A stretch of DNA of 64,000 nucleotides, from assembly GCA_049314555.1 (NCBI GenBank), contig JBMOEW010000003.1:60029-124028 (forward strand). Direction: 5' to 3'. The translations under genes and the position numbers were made by a program. The notes under the pieces were generated by a model. The model was not told the origin of the DNA and ran no database searches. It saw only the letters and a program-made list of their open reading frames with translations. Source of the DNA: REEB509 sp049314555 (GTDB lineage: Bacteria; Pseudomonadota; Alphaproteobacteria; Caulobacterales; Aquidulcibacteraceae). Below, one piece after another: positions 28,514-36,898 of this stretch (the first letter of the stretch is position 1; each line of letters opens with the position of its first letter).

Positions 28514-29137
28514 TTATACCGTGGTTGCAGGTTCGCGCCGCACCAGCAGCAGGCCGGGCAGAGCCAGCGTTAACAGCGCGCCGACCGCCGCCGCATAGTA
28601 GGCCCAGGGCGCATCGGCAAAGATCGCGATCACCAAGCCAAACCCTGCCGCCAAAATGGCAAAGGGCCGCAACAGTTTTTCCCCAGAAAACAGAGACGAA
28701 GCCAACATCGCCCCGCCATAAACGCCAAACGCCGCCGCCGAGATCGCGTTGGGCGCGTCCGTGTCACCGGTAACGGCCATATGGCCAATCATCCCGAGCG
28801 CGAACACGGTCAACACCAGGCTGGCACCGCTCCATATGGCCCGCTCCGCCCGGTTAGAGGCAGCAGCAGCGCCAGGGCGGTTGCGGGTCCAGCGGCCCAA
28901 GACCGCGCTCATCAGCCCGCCCAGGACGCCGAATCCGCCCCACAGGGACCCCAGCAAAATGCCCCACTGGCCTGACGGGGGCACGGTATTGATGATGTAG
29001 CCATGGCCAGCCCAAGCGGCGGCCACCAAAACACCCCATCCGATCAATTGCGGCCCGCTCAACAGCGGGGCGTGGCGACCCTCTTCGGCAAGGGTCCGCA
29101 CATAGTCCAAATCCTTCAAGGCCTCTGCGTTGGTCAT
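28514..29137 (-). CDS. Membrane protein cotranscribed with winged-helix regulator
   Basis: A 207-residue protein with a charged N-terminal helix (residues 1-25, MTNAEALKDLDYVRTLAEEG) and about six transmembrane helices grouped in pairs. No transport or enzyme motif is visible. It starts at ATG 29137, preceded by a GGAGG site, and is followed 11 nt later by the regulator gene. By analogy with such regulator/membrane-protein pairs it may sense or respond to envelope conditions, but this is inference. Confidence 0.7.
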   Translation of the reverse strand: MTNAEALKDLDYVRTLAEEGRHAPLLSGPQLIGWGVLVAAAWAGHGYIINTVPPSGQWGILLGSLWGGFGVLGGLMSAVLGRWTRNRPGAAAASNRAERAIWSGASLVLTVFALGMIGHMAVTGDTDAPNAISAAAFGVYGGAMLASSLFSGEKLLRPFAILAAGFGLVIAIFADAPWAYYAAAVGALLTLALPGLLLVRREPATTV

Positions 29138-29171
29138 GGTGTCGCCTCCTCTTTGGTGCTTTCAAGGTCAT

Positions 29172-29207
29172 ACATAAAGAACTTTAAAAGAGAAAGAACT
29201 TTTATGT
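29172..29207. promoter_or_regulatory. Two AAAGTTCTTT boxes in a divergent promoter
   Basis: On the minus strand the decamer AAAGTTCTTT occurs twice (complement of 29193-29202 and of 29176-29185), centres 17 bp apart. It is flanked by an outer inverted repeat, ACATAAA at 29172-29178 with TTTATGT at 29201-29207. Each box has perfect AAAG-N2-CTTT dyad symmetry. The AT-rich segment lies 35 nt upstream of the membrane protein gene and about 100 nt upstream of the divergent esterase gene. It is a likely operator for the adjacent winged-helix protein. Confidence 0.6.
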
Positions 29208-29306
29208 AATGGATGCGTAATCCCATTGGCCAGAAGCGTCACTTGCGCATAATTGGGCGTGCCGGCGGCTTTGGATAAGCGCCAGAAACCCCAAGGAGGA
29301 CAAGGC

Positions 29307-30206
29307 ATGTCTGAAATTCAGATGATCCGAGACATGCTCGCCGGTCCCGATGCCCCAAAGCAGGGGCCTTTGGAAAACTGGGTGGCCCGCCGGCAAATGA
29401 TGGACCAGAACGGCTTGCTAAACCCGCTCCCGGAAGGCTGGTCCGCCGCCCCAACAATGCTTGGCGGCCTCAAGGCGGAACACCACACCAGCCAAGCAGC
29501 CCGGCAAGATGGCGCGATGCTATACTTGCACGGCGGCGGCTATACTCTGGGCTCGCCGGTCAGCTATCGCGGCGTGGTCAGCCAAATCGCCGCCGCAGCC
29601 AACGTCCAGACCTACGCGCCAGACTACCGCTTAGCCCCAGAACACCCTTTTCCCGCAGCGATTGACGATGCCCACGAGGCGTTCCTGGCGCTGCTGGCGA
29701 CGGGCATCGAGGCGGAGCGGATTGTGGTGGCTGGCGATTCCGCTGGCGGCGGGCTGGCGCTCGCCCTGGCCGTGCGCCTGCGGGACGAGGGCAGGGCCCT
29801 TCCAAGCGCGCTGTTTCTGATATCGCCCTGGGGAGATCTCACGCTGTCGGGACGCAGCTACATCCACCGCGCTGAGGCTGATCCGCTCTTGTCGAAGCCG
29901 CATATGCAGGCCTTCCAGGCGGCCTACCTTGCCGGCCAATCGCCCACCCATCCCTATGCGTCCCCCGCACTAGCGGACCTGTCCGGCCTGCCGCCGATCC
30001 TGATCCAGGTGGGCACAGACGATATCCTGTTGAGCGATTCAGAGATGATCCAAGAGCGGGCGCAGGCGGCTGGAACCTTTGCGTCCCTTGAGGTGTGGCC
30101 CAACATGATCCACACGTTTCACGTCTTCTACCCGTTTTTGACGCCCGCTCGGGATGCGATCGAAGACGCCGGCGGCTGGCTCAAACGCCGATGGGCGCAG
30201 GGCTGA
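29307..30206 (+). CDS. Alpha/beta hydrolase, hormone-sensitive-lipase (HSL) family
   Basis: A 299-residue esterase. The oxyanion motif is HGGGYTLG at about residues 75-82 and the nucleophile S145 lies in GDSAGGG. An acidic residue in VGTDDILLSD (238/239) and a histidine in NMIHTFHVF (269 or 272) complete the triad. Typical substrates are short-chain acyl esters. The ATG follows a strong AAGGAGGA. It is divergent from the regulator/membrane-protein pair, sharing the AAAGTTCTTT region. Confidence 0.9.
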   Translation: MSEIQMIRDMLAGPDAPKQGPLENWVARRQMMDQNGLLNPLPEGWSAAPTMLGGLKAEHHTSQAARQDGAMLYLHGGGYTLGSPVSYRGVVSQIAAAANVQTYAPDYRLAPEHPFPAAIDDAHEAFLALLATGIEAERIVVAGDSAGGGLALALAVRLRDEGRALPSALFLISPWGDLTLSGRSYIHRAEADPLLSKPHMQAFQAAYLAGQSPTHPYASPALADLSGLPPILIQVGTDDILLSDSEMIQERAQAAGTFASLEVWPNMIHTFHVFYPFLTPARDAIEDAGGWLKRRWAQG

Positions 30207-30236
30207 CTGAACAGACCCTGCGCGCCGAGGGGCGGA

Positions 30237-30264
30237 AAGGCGCGTCAAACGACAGACGCGCCTT
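30237..30264. terminator. Bidirectional hairpin terminator
   Basis: A perfect 10-bp stem, AAGGCGCGTC at 30237-30246 with GACGCGCCTT at 30255-30264 and an 8-nt loop, lies between the convergent esterase and histone-like genes. There is no long T-run, but the position and stability suit termination from both sides. Confidence 0.65.
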
Positions 30265-30278
30265 CCTGGCATTCCAAC

Positions 30279-30713
30279 TTAGCGCGCGAGGGCCGCCTTC
30301 TTTGCAACGCGTGGGGTGCGCGCGGCAGTGGCTTTCGCGGTCTTTTTGCCAGCAGCTGGCTTTGCAGCCTTCGCTGTCTTGGTCGCCTTCACGGTCTTCT
30401 TGGCCGCAACTGGCTTGGCAGCCTTCGGGGCCTTCGTGACGGTCTTCACGGCCTTCGCAGCCTTCGCAACGGTCTTCACGGCCTTCACAGCCTTCACAAC
30501 GGTCTTCGCGGCCTTCATGGCGGGCTTTGCAGCCTTCACGGTCTTCTTGGCCGCAACGGGCTTGGCAGCCTTCGGGGCAACGGCCTTCACGGCCTTTTTC
30601 GCGGGCTTCGCGGCCTTGGGGGCAGCGGCCTTCGCGACGGTCTTGGTGGCAACAACCGGCTTCGCAGCCTTCGGAGCCTTCGCGGCTTTCACCGGGGTTT
30701 TCGAGTTGGTCAT
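30279..30713 (-). CDS. Histone H1-like Lys/Ala/Pro-rich DNA-binding protein
   Basis: A 144-residue protein made almost entirely of Lys, Ala, Pro, Val and Thr in degenerate repeats such as KAAKPVAAKKTVKA. It has no aromatic, Cys, Asp or Glu residues in the repeat region. This is the composition of eukaryotic H1 tails and of bacterial H1-like proteins (HC-type, AlgP-type) that bind DNA non-specifically. It is probably a nucleoid-associated protein. A GAGGAAA ribosome site precedes the ATG. The repetitive DNA is prone to length change. Confidence 0.85.
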   Translation of the reverse strand: MTNSKTPVKAAKAPKAAKPVVATKTVAKAAAPKAAKPAKKAVKAVAPKAAKPVAAKKTVKAAKPAMKAAKTVVKAVKAVKTVAKAAKAVKTVTKAPKAAKPVAAKKTVKATKTAKAAKPAAGKKTAKATAARTPRVAKKAALAR

Positions 30714-30791
30714 AATAGTTTCCTCGTCTTTACTTAGGTTTCTTTTGAATTAGCAAAGACCAAAGCCGGTCTCGCTGATAGTTTTTCTAGA

Positions 30792-30819
30792 GGTGTTTGG
30801 TGAGCAAGTGGTAAACACC
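30792..30819. promoter_or_regulatory. Inverted repeat between xerC and the histone-like gene
   Basis: GGTGTTT (30792-30798) and AAACACC (30813-30819) form a 7-bp inverted repeat with a 14-nt spacer, about 80 nt upstream of the histone-like start codon in an AT-rich intergenic region. It could be an operator or a weak terminator for xerC. Confidence 0.35.
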
Positions 30820-30872
30820 ACAGCGAGGACTGTATTTTTCTGAGAAAAGGCGATTTTTGTCTTTGAGGCTAC

Positions 30873-31817
30873 TCAAGAACGTGGGTGCGCCTTGGTGTAA
30901 ACGGCCAAGAGTCCGGCTGGATCGACCCCTGCGTAGCGTTGCGTCGTAGACAGCGACGCGTGCCCTAAAAGATCTTGGATGGCACGCAAATCTCCGCCCG
31001 CAGCAAGGAGATGCGTGGCACAGGCATGGCGCAGCGCGTGCGGCGTTGCGCTGTCGGGAAGGCCCAAAACCGCGCGCAATCGCGCCATCAGACGCTGCGC
31101 CGCGCGCGGTCCCATTGGCCCACCCTTTGCGCCAAAAAAAAGTGGTCCATCGCGCGAAAAAGCGAACGGAACCAGCGCGCCATACGCAGAAATCGCGTCG
31201 CGAACCACCGGCAAGGTCGGAACGATTCGCTGTTTTCCGCCCTTGCCGGTAATGCGAAGCGCCTCGGGCAGGGGGTGATTCGCGCCCGTCAAGCCGAGCG
31301 CTTCGGAAATCCGCAAGCCGTCCGCATACAAAAGCCCGATCAACGCCGCATCCCGCGCCCCGATCCAGGCCTCTTGTGCGTCGTCGTCGGCGGCCTCGAT
31401 CAGCGCGTCGGCGGCTTCCACAGAAACCGGCCGCGGCAGCGTCGCTTTCAGGCGCGGTCCCCGCACCACCACCAGCTTGGCATTGGCCACTCCGTAGCGG
31501 CGCTCCAGAAAACGAAAATACGCCCGAATCGCCGCCAAGGCGCGCGCGCGGGATCGATCCGCCAGCGGTTCAGGTCCCTGCCGGCGAAAGGCAAGGTAGG
31601 CCCGCAGATCGCCAGGCCGCAGCTCAGCGAGGCTTGCAAGCAAAACCACCTCCCCAAGATGGTCCTGCAGGAAGCCCAGGAACGCAGCGACGTCCCGCCC
31701 GTAGGCCTCGGCGGTGCGCGGGCTGAAACGTCTTTCGCCGGTCAGTGAAGCAATCCAGTCTTGGCGCGCCGTTTCAGCTAGGATGTGCGAATCGCGTGTT
31801 GGATTTTGGTCGCTCAT
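30873..31817 (-). CDS. xerC: Tyrosine recombinase XerC
   Basis: Site-specific recombinase that, with XerD, resolves chromosome dimers at dif. The protein is 314 aa. The N-terminal SAM-like DNA-binding domain is followed by the catalytic domain with the full set R169, K192, H260, R263, H286 and the nucleophile Y295 (in LLGHASLSTTQRYAGVD). Chromosomal XerC fits better than an integrase, because the length is minimal and its neighbour is priA. Its ATG occupies the same CATG tetranucleotide as the priA ATG on the other strand. Confidence 0.92.
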   Translation of the reverse strand: MSDQNPTRDSHILAETARQDWIASLTGERRFSPRTAEAYGRDVAAFLGFLQDHLGEVVLLASLAELRPGDLRAYLAFRRQGPEPLADRSRARALAAIRAYFRFLERRYGVANAKLVVVRGPRLKATLPRPVSVEAADALIEAADDDAQEAWIGARDAALIGLLYADGLRISEALGLTGANHPLPEALRITGKGGKQRIVPTLPVVRDAISAYGALVPFAFSRDGPLFFGAKGGPMGPRAAQRLMARLRAVLGLPDSATPHALRHACATHLLAAGGDLRAIQDLLGHASLSTTQRYAGVDPAGLLAVYTKAHPRS

Positions 31818-34086
31818 GAAATCGCTCGCTCGCGGCAATGGCCCCAAAGCCAAACACGCCGCGCCCGACATCAATGCACACTTGCCGGGATTCGAGGAGG
31901 CGCAAGACGAAGCGCCCGCTCGATTGACCCGCCGCGCATCGGTTCTGTTTCCGCTGCCGCTGCCAGAGCCGTTCGACTATCGCATCCCAGACGGCATGAA
32001 CGTGCGCGAAGGCGATCACGTCATTGCCCCGATCGGCAACCGCCAGGCCCGCGGCGTAATCTGGGAGATCAGCGAAAGGCCGGGCGGAGACAATCTAAAG
32101 ACCCTGAGCGAGCGCCTTTCAGGCCCAACCCTGCCAGAGATTTCCCGCCGCTTCATTGCCTGGACAGCCAAGTTTGTGGTGGCAAATCCCGGTCGCATCC
32201 TTGCCATGGTGGTGCGATCGCCAGAGGCCCTGCGCGAAGGCCCCACCATCACCGTCTATGCCCCCTCCGGCAACATCGGCAGTAAGATCACCGAGGCCAG
32301 AGCCGCCGTGCTCGCCGAAGCCACCCGCGCCCCCGGCACCGCCGCAGACTTGGCACGGCGCGCCGACGTCAGCGCCGGGGTGGTCAAGGGCCTGGTTGAA
32401 AGCGGCGCGCTGATCGCCTTCGCCAAGGAAGAAGACCCGCCCTTCACCGATCCAGACCCAGACCGCATCGGCCGCGCCCTGTCGCACGATCAATCCGCCG
32501 CCGCCGATGTCTTGATCGAGGCCGTCCACGCCAACACGTTTTCCCCGGTGCTGCTGGACGGCGTGACCGGCTCCGGCAAAACCGAAGTGTATTTGGAGGC
32601 AGCAGCCGCAGCACTCCGCCAAAGCCCGGACGCCCAGGTCCTGGTGCTGCTGCCAGAAATCGCCTTGACACAGGCGGTCTTGGCAAGGTTCGAAGAACGC
32701 TTCGGCGCACCGCCCGTGGAATGGCACTCCGCCATCACCCAAAAGCAACGCCGCCGCGCCTGGCGCGAAGTGGCCAGCGGTCGCGCCCGGCTGGTTGCCG
32801 GTGCCCGCTCCGCCTTGTTTTTGCCGTTCCCCAATTTGCGCTTGATTGTCATCGATGAAGAGCATGACGGCTCCTACAAGCAGGACGAGGGCGTGGCCTA
32901 CCATGCCCGCGACTTGGCCGTGGCGCGCGCCAAGCTGGGCGGCTGCGCGATCGTGATGGCCTCGGCCACCCCGTCGCTGGAAACCCTGATCAACGCCCAG
33001 TCCGGGCGCTATCGCCACGTGGTGCTCACCGCCCGCCACGGCGTCGCCGTGCTGCCGGATATCGAGCTTATCGATCTCAAACAGGACCCGCCGGAAAAGG
33101 GCAAGTGGCTGTCGCCCAAGCTGATCATCGCCGCTGCGGAAGCGCTCAGCCGGGGCGAACAGGCGCTCTTCTACATGAACCGCCGCGGTTATGCCCCGCT
33201 CACCTTGTGCCGCGCCTGCGGCCACCGCATGACCAGCCCAGACACCCAAAGCTGGCTGGTGGAGCACAAGTATTCCGGCCGCCTAGTTTGCCACGTGACC
33301 GGCTATTCGATCCCTAAACCGCGCGAGTGCCCCAACTGCCTGACGGTCGATAGCTTCGTGGCGATTGGCCCCGGGGTGGAGCGGGTGGCAGAAGAGGTGC
33401 GCGAGCTGTTCCCACAGGCCCGGGTCGAGATCTTCTCGTCGGACACCGCCCCCACCGGCGTTGAAGTGCGCGCTCTGGTCGAACGCATGGCGCAGGGCGA
33501 AATCGACATTCTGATCGGCACCCAGATCGTCGCAAAGGGCCACAACTTTCCACTTCTGACGATGGTAGGCGTTGTCGACGCAGACTTGGGCCTCAAGGGC
33601 GGCGACCTGCGGGCAGGGGAGCGCACCTATCAACTTCTCTCCCAGGTCGCAGGCCGCGCCGGCCGCGCAGACCGCCCCGGCCGCGCCCTGATCCAAACCT
33701 ACGCCCCAGAGCACGAAGCCATGATTGCCCTGGCGGCCCAAGATCGCGATGGCTTCCTCGCTGCCGAAGGCGCTGCCCGCGAAGCCGCGGGCATGCCGCC
33801 TTATGGCCGCCTGGCCGCCGTGATCGTTGCAGCCCCCACCGAACAGGGCGCGCTGTTGGCCGCAGCAGCGATTGCCGAAAAAGCCCCCCTGGCCGAAGGC
33901 GTGGACGTCTGGGGCCCCGCCCCTGCGCCGCTGGCAGTTATTCGCGGCCAACACCGCCGCCGCTTCCTGGTTCGCGCAGAAAGAGGCGTCGATCTTTCGG
34001 CCTTCATGGCGGCGTGGCTCAGCCGCGTGAAGGTTGCGTCCAATGTCCGCGTTCAAGTGGACATTGAACCATATTCATTCCTCTAG
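31816..34086 (+). CDS. priA: Primosomal protein N' (replication restart helicase)
   Basis: DEAD-like 3'-5' helicase that reloads DnaB at collapsed forks, 756 aa. It has the N-terminal fork-binding domain (VLFPLPLPEPFDYRIPDG), Walker A GVTGSGKTEVY, the DEEH box (VIDEEHD) and conserved helicase motifs in the C-terminal half. The zinc-binding insert (about 465-508) keeps C465, C468, C505 and C508. It has S474, T477 and T495 in place of the usual cysteines, so only one of the two zinc sites is complete. The start overlaps that of xerC. Confidence 0.95.
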   Translation: MKSLARGNGPKAKHAAPDINAHLPGFEEAQDEAPARLTRRASVLFPLPLPEPFDYRIPDGMNVREGDHVIAPIGNRQARGVIWEISERPGGDNLKTLSERLSGPTLPEISRRFIAWTAKFVVANPGRILAMVVRSPEALREGPTITVYAPSGNIGSKITEARAAVLAEATRAPGTAADLARRADVSAGVVKGLVESGALIAFAKEEDPPFTDPDPDRIGRALSHDQSAAADVLIEAVHANTFSPVLLDGVTGSGKTEVYLEAAAAALRQSPDAQVLVLLPEIALTQAVLARFEERFGAPPVEWHSAITQKQRRRAWREVASGRARLVAGARSALFLPFPNLRLIVIDEEHDGSYKQDEGVAYHARDLAVARAKLGGCAIVMASATPSLETLINAQSGRYRHVVLTARHGVAVLPDIELIDLKQDPPEKGKWLSPKLIIAAAEALSRGEQALFYMNRRGYAPLTLCRACGHRMTSPDTQSWLVEHKYSGRLVCHVTGYSIPKPRECPNCLTVDSFVAIGPGVERVAEEVRELFPQARVEIFSSDTAPTGVEVRALVERMAQGEIDILIGTQIVAKGHNFPLLTMVGVVDADLGLKGGDLRAGERTYQLLSQVAGRAGRADRPGRALIQTYAPEHEAMIALAAQDRDGFLAAEGAAREAAGMPPYGRLAAVIVAAPTEQGALLAAAAIAEKAPLAEGVDVWGPAPAPLAVIRGQHRRRFLVRAERGVDLSAFMAAWLSRVKVASNVRVQVDIEPYSFL

Positions 34087-34089
34087 GCG

Positions 34090-34689
34090 TTACGGTGCCG
34101 GTTGATAAACCGCGCGCCCACACACGACCGTCGCCGGTAGAGGCGCAAGCGTGATTTCGCCTTCACCGCCGGCGTCCTCCAACGAAAAGTCATTGAGCCC
34201 AGTGATCACCAGCGCCCCGACCTCATCTTCATAGAGCACAACGTTGGCCGGCCCGTTTGGCCCGCAAACCAACGGCGCACCGACACTTTGCGTGACCTGA
34301 TACAACACCTGCACCACGTCCGCCGGCGCGCCAATGGCCGTGGCCAGAACGCCGCCCGCACTTTGCGCCATGGTGTCGTAAGGCGTGTGATTGCGCTCCT
34401 GCAGCACCACAAACTGGGTTGCGGACGCCTCAAGCCGCACGGTCACGACCGCGTCTTGACCTTCGGCTTCGCCAGACGTGACCGCCCCAAGTGTGAGCGT
34501 CAGCGCCGGACCACCCGCCGGCTCCACCGCCGCAAGGGCCGTGGAACCGACACTGGCCAGCAACCCGCTCGCTGGAGTTTCCGCCGTGGCTCCCAGATCC
34601 GGAGCCGCGGTGGTTTCGGGAACCGGCTGTGGCGGCGCACAGCCGATCGCCACCGCACACAGAGCCGCGGCAAGAATCGCAAAGCGCAT
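34090..34689 (-). CDS. Predicted lipoprotein of unknown function
   Basis: A 199-residue protein with a lipoprotein signal (MRFAILAAALCAVAIGC). A Pro/Thr/Ala-rich stretch follows (about residues 20-45), and then a globular part with two cysteines (VCGPNG and TVVCGRAV) that could form a disulfide. No known domain is recognised. It is convergent with priA (3 nt gap) and lies 74 nt downstream of the DUF937-OmpA gene on the same strand, so the two cell-envelope proteins may be cotranscribed. Confidence 0.7.
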   Translation of the reverse strand: MRFAILAAALCAVAIGCAPPQPVPETTAAPDLGATAETPASGLLASVGSTALAAVEPAGGPALTLTLGAVTSGEAEGQDAVVTVRLEASATQFVVLQERNHTPYDTMAQSAGGVLATAIGAPADVVQVLYQVTQSVGAPLVCGPNGPANVVLYEDEVGALVITGLNDFSLEDAGGEGEITLAPLPATVVCGRAVYQPAP

Positions 34690-34763
34690 GTCAAAATCCC
34701 CTCATTACGGAGAGGTAACTCAACCACACAATCGCAAGCGCGAAAAGCTCAATCTCTCGCGCG

Positions 34764-35963
34764 TTATTTCGCGGTGACGGTCAATTCGATCCGCCGATTG
34801 CGCGCCCGACCTTCCTCCGTTGCGTTATCAGCCACCGGATCGGCCGGCCCGTGGCCCGTGGCGCTGATCCGGTCTGCGCCAATGCCGGCGTCGGTCATCA
34901 TGGTCGCAACCGTTTGCGCGCGCGCCTGCGAGATCCGTTGATTGGCACCAAGCCCGCCGGTGTTATCGGTGTAGCCGTCCAACGTGGCGCGCGCGTTTGG
35001 AAACGCCCGCAGGATGGCCGTGATGGCGCTAACCGTCGCCCCGGACTCTGCCGTCAACGTCGAGCCGCCGGATTGGAAGTTCAGATTGTCAAAAGTGAAA
35101 GTGCGGGGGGCGGCTTCGGTGCTGCTCAAATAGGTGAACAGCTGCTCGCCAATAGACCCCGGCGGCACGGTGATCGTTTCACCGCCCGGCAAAGCAAGCG
35201 TTCCAGGGGCAGGGGCCTCAACCACCGGCGTCCCAGACTGCGCTGTGCGCTGCGAACACATCGACGGCCCAAACAAGGCCCCAAGCAGCGCGAGCGCCAA
35301 CAGGCCCAACATCAACAACAAATTGCGCGGGCTTCCCGGTTCAGAGTGCAGCACGGGGGCAGGCGCTGGCGCGGCCGGCGGGCTCGACGGCGTATAGGCC
35401 GGCGCGGGCGGCGTCAGGTCCAGCCCCAACATCCCACCCAGCGGCGCAAGGCCCGGCGGCAACATCCGCGCCAAATGCTCCTTTTGGCCCCCCAACAGAC
35501 CCATCAGCCCGGCAGGCGAAAACCCTCCCGCCGGCGCTTGTTTCATAAGACCACCCATCACCAACGGTGCCGCAAGCCCCAAAAGCGTAGGGATGGAGGC
35601 ACTCTTCAGCCCAGCGAACTGCTCCAGCAGAGCCCCGATCCCGCCGGCTTTGTCGCCCAGCAATTGCTGCGCGATCGCCCCGCCGCTTTCGGCCATTTGC
35701 GTGGTGGCAGCGCCCCCGCCCAGCAAATCGTCGAGCTTGTCCAGCATCCCGCCATCCAAATTGGCTTTCGAGATCATCCCAATCAGGCCTTCCGCTCCCT
35801 GTGCGTTCCCGCCCTTGGCGATCATGGCGCCGAGCAGGGCAGGCAAGGCACCGGCCAACCCTTTTTGCGTCGCCTCGCTTGATTCCCCCAACATGCCGGA
35901 GAGTTTGCCCACGATAGCGGGCGTTATCGCGCTCATCAGCATCTGCAAAATGTTCGTCGACAT
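34764..35963 (-). CDS. DUF937 - transmembrane - OmpA C-terminal domain protein
   Basis: A 399-residue protein in three parts. Residues 1-165 form a Gly/Ala/Leu-rich DUF937-type helical domain (MSTNILQMLMSAITPAIVG). A Pro-rich linker leads to a single transmembrane helix near residue 220 (LLLMLGLLALALLGALFG). The C-terminal 125 residues are an OmpA-like peptidoglycan-binding domain containing LDGYTDNTG and RISQARAQTV, ending in GRARNRRIELTV. The topology suggests a cytosolic DUF937 part and a periplasmic wall-binding part. It is divergent from atpH. Confidence 0.85.
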   Translation of the reverse strand: MSTNILQMLMSAITPAIVGKLSGMLGESSEATQKGLAGALPALLGAMIAKGGNAQGAEGLIGMISKANLDGGMLDKLDDLLGGGAATTQMAESGGAIAQQLLGDKAGGIGALLEQFAGLKSASIPTLLGLAAPLVMGGLMKQAPAGGFSPAGLMGLLGGQKEHLARMLPPGLAPLGGMLGLDLTPPAPAYTPSSPPAAPAPAPVLHSEPGSPRNLLLMLGLLALALLGALFGPSMCSQRTAQSGTPVVEAPAPGTLALPGGETITVPPGSIGEQLFTYLSSTEAAPRTFTFDNLNFQSGGSTLTAESGATVSAITAILRAFPNARATLDGYTDNTGGLGANQRISQARAQTVATMMTDAGIGADRISATGHGPADPVADNATEEGRARNRRIELTVTAK

Positions 35964-36296
35964 GGGTTTGTCCTCCGTGGCCAACCGAATTCGTTGAACG
36001 CGGTTCTTACATGACAAGCGCCTGTGGGCGTAGAGGAATAGACGAGATTGACCGGCGAAAGACCCCGCACACAGCGAAATCATGGTGCCTCAGCGACTTA
36101 AGAACGCGCAAAGCGACCGCGCATCCCAATTGTCAACGCCAAAGAACGCGTGCTATGCCCGCGCCGCGTGGTTCGGGCGGGGGCTTCACAGCTCCCGTCC
36201 CTGTGCGCATAACCTCATCCGCCGTCCCAGGGTCACGGCGCAGGCGGCCTCATGGCCGCAGGCAGACCCCACGAACAGCGAACCGGAAAGACAAAC
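35964..36296. promoter_or_regulatory. Intergenic region with presumed atp operon promoter
   Basis: A 333-nt divergent region between the OmpA-domain gene and atpH. It must drive the ATP synthase operon. The best candidate is TTGTCA at 36130-36135 with GCTATG at 36152-36157 (16-bp spacer), about 140 nt upstream of atpH; this is a weak match. Small open frames in this stretch have poor codon use and are not called. Confidence 0.35.
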
Positions 36297-36857
36297 GTGT
36301 CCGAACACATCGACAGGGAAAGTTCGCAGGCCGCCGGTCGCTATGCGCAGGCGGCGTTTGAGCTGGGCTTGGAGCAAAACGCGCTGGACGCCTTGGCAAA
36401 GGACTTCACCGTTCTGGCGCAGGCGTTTGCCGAAAGCGCAGATTTGCGCGCCGCCGCAGCCTCGCCATTGATCGAGCCCGCCGAAAAGGCCCGGGCCTTG
36501 GTGGCCGTTGCCAAAAAGCTTGGTGTTTCGGCTTTGGGCGTCAACCTTGTGGGCGTCGTCACGCAAAACCGGCGCGCCGCCGAATTGCCAGGCATCGCCC
36601 AGGCGTTCGCAAAGCTGCTCACCCGCCACCGCGGCGAAAGCCAAGTGGAGATCATTTCCGCCAAGCCGCTCACCGCGGCTGAAGAATCAGAAATCACCAC
36701 CGCCGTGGGCAAAGCTCTCGGCAGCACCATTTCCGCGACCAAGCGTGTCGATGAAAGCCTCATTGGCGGCTTCATCGTGCGCGCCGGGTCGCGCCAGTTC
36801 GATGCTTCAATCCGCGCCAAATTGGACGGCCTGAAGCTCGCTCTGAAATCCGCCTGA
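36297..36857 (+). CDS. atpH: F1 ATP synthase subunit delta
   Basis: Peripheral stalk subunit joining the alpha3beta3 head to F0 b subunits, 186 aa. It shows the family start SSQAAGRYAQAAFELGLE, the helical N-terminal domain and the conserved C-terminal VDESLIGGFIVRAGSRQFDASI. The start codon is GTG at 36297, as no ATG in this frame gives the usual length. First gene of the atp operon. F0 genes are absent from the window, as usual in alphaproteobacteria where they form a separate locus. Confidence 0.95.
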   Translation: MSEHIDRESSQAAGRYAQAAFELGLEQNALDALAKDFTVLAQAFAESADLRAAAASPLIEPAEKARALVAVAKKLGVSALGVNLVGVVTQNRRAAELPGIAQAFAKLLTRHRGESQVEIISAKPLTAAEESEITTAVGKALGSTISATKRVDESLIGGFIVRAGSRQFDASIRAKLDGLKLALKSA

Positions 36858-36898
36858 ACTGAAACCTAACGAATTCGCCTCGAGGGAGTGCTGATCCC

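Noticed and set aside
30873..31817. xerC as a mobile-element integrase
   Set aside because: Its size (314 aa), complete XerC motifs, housekeeping neighbours (priA, atp operon), and lack of a nearby att site or tRNA argue for the chromosomal enzyme.
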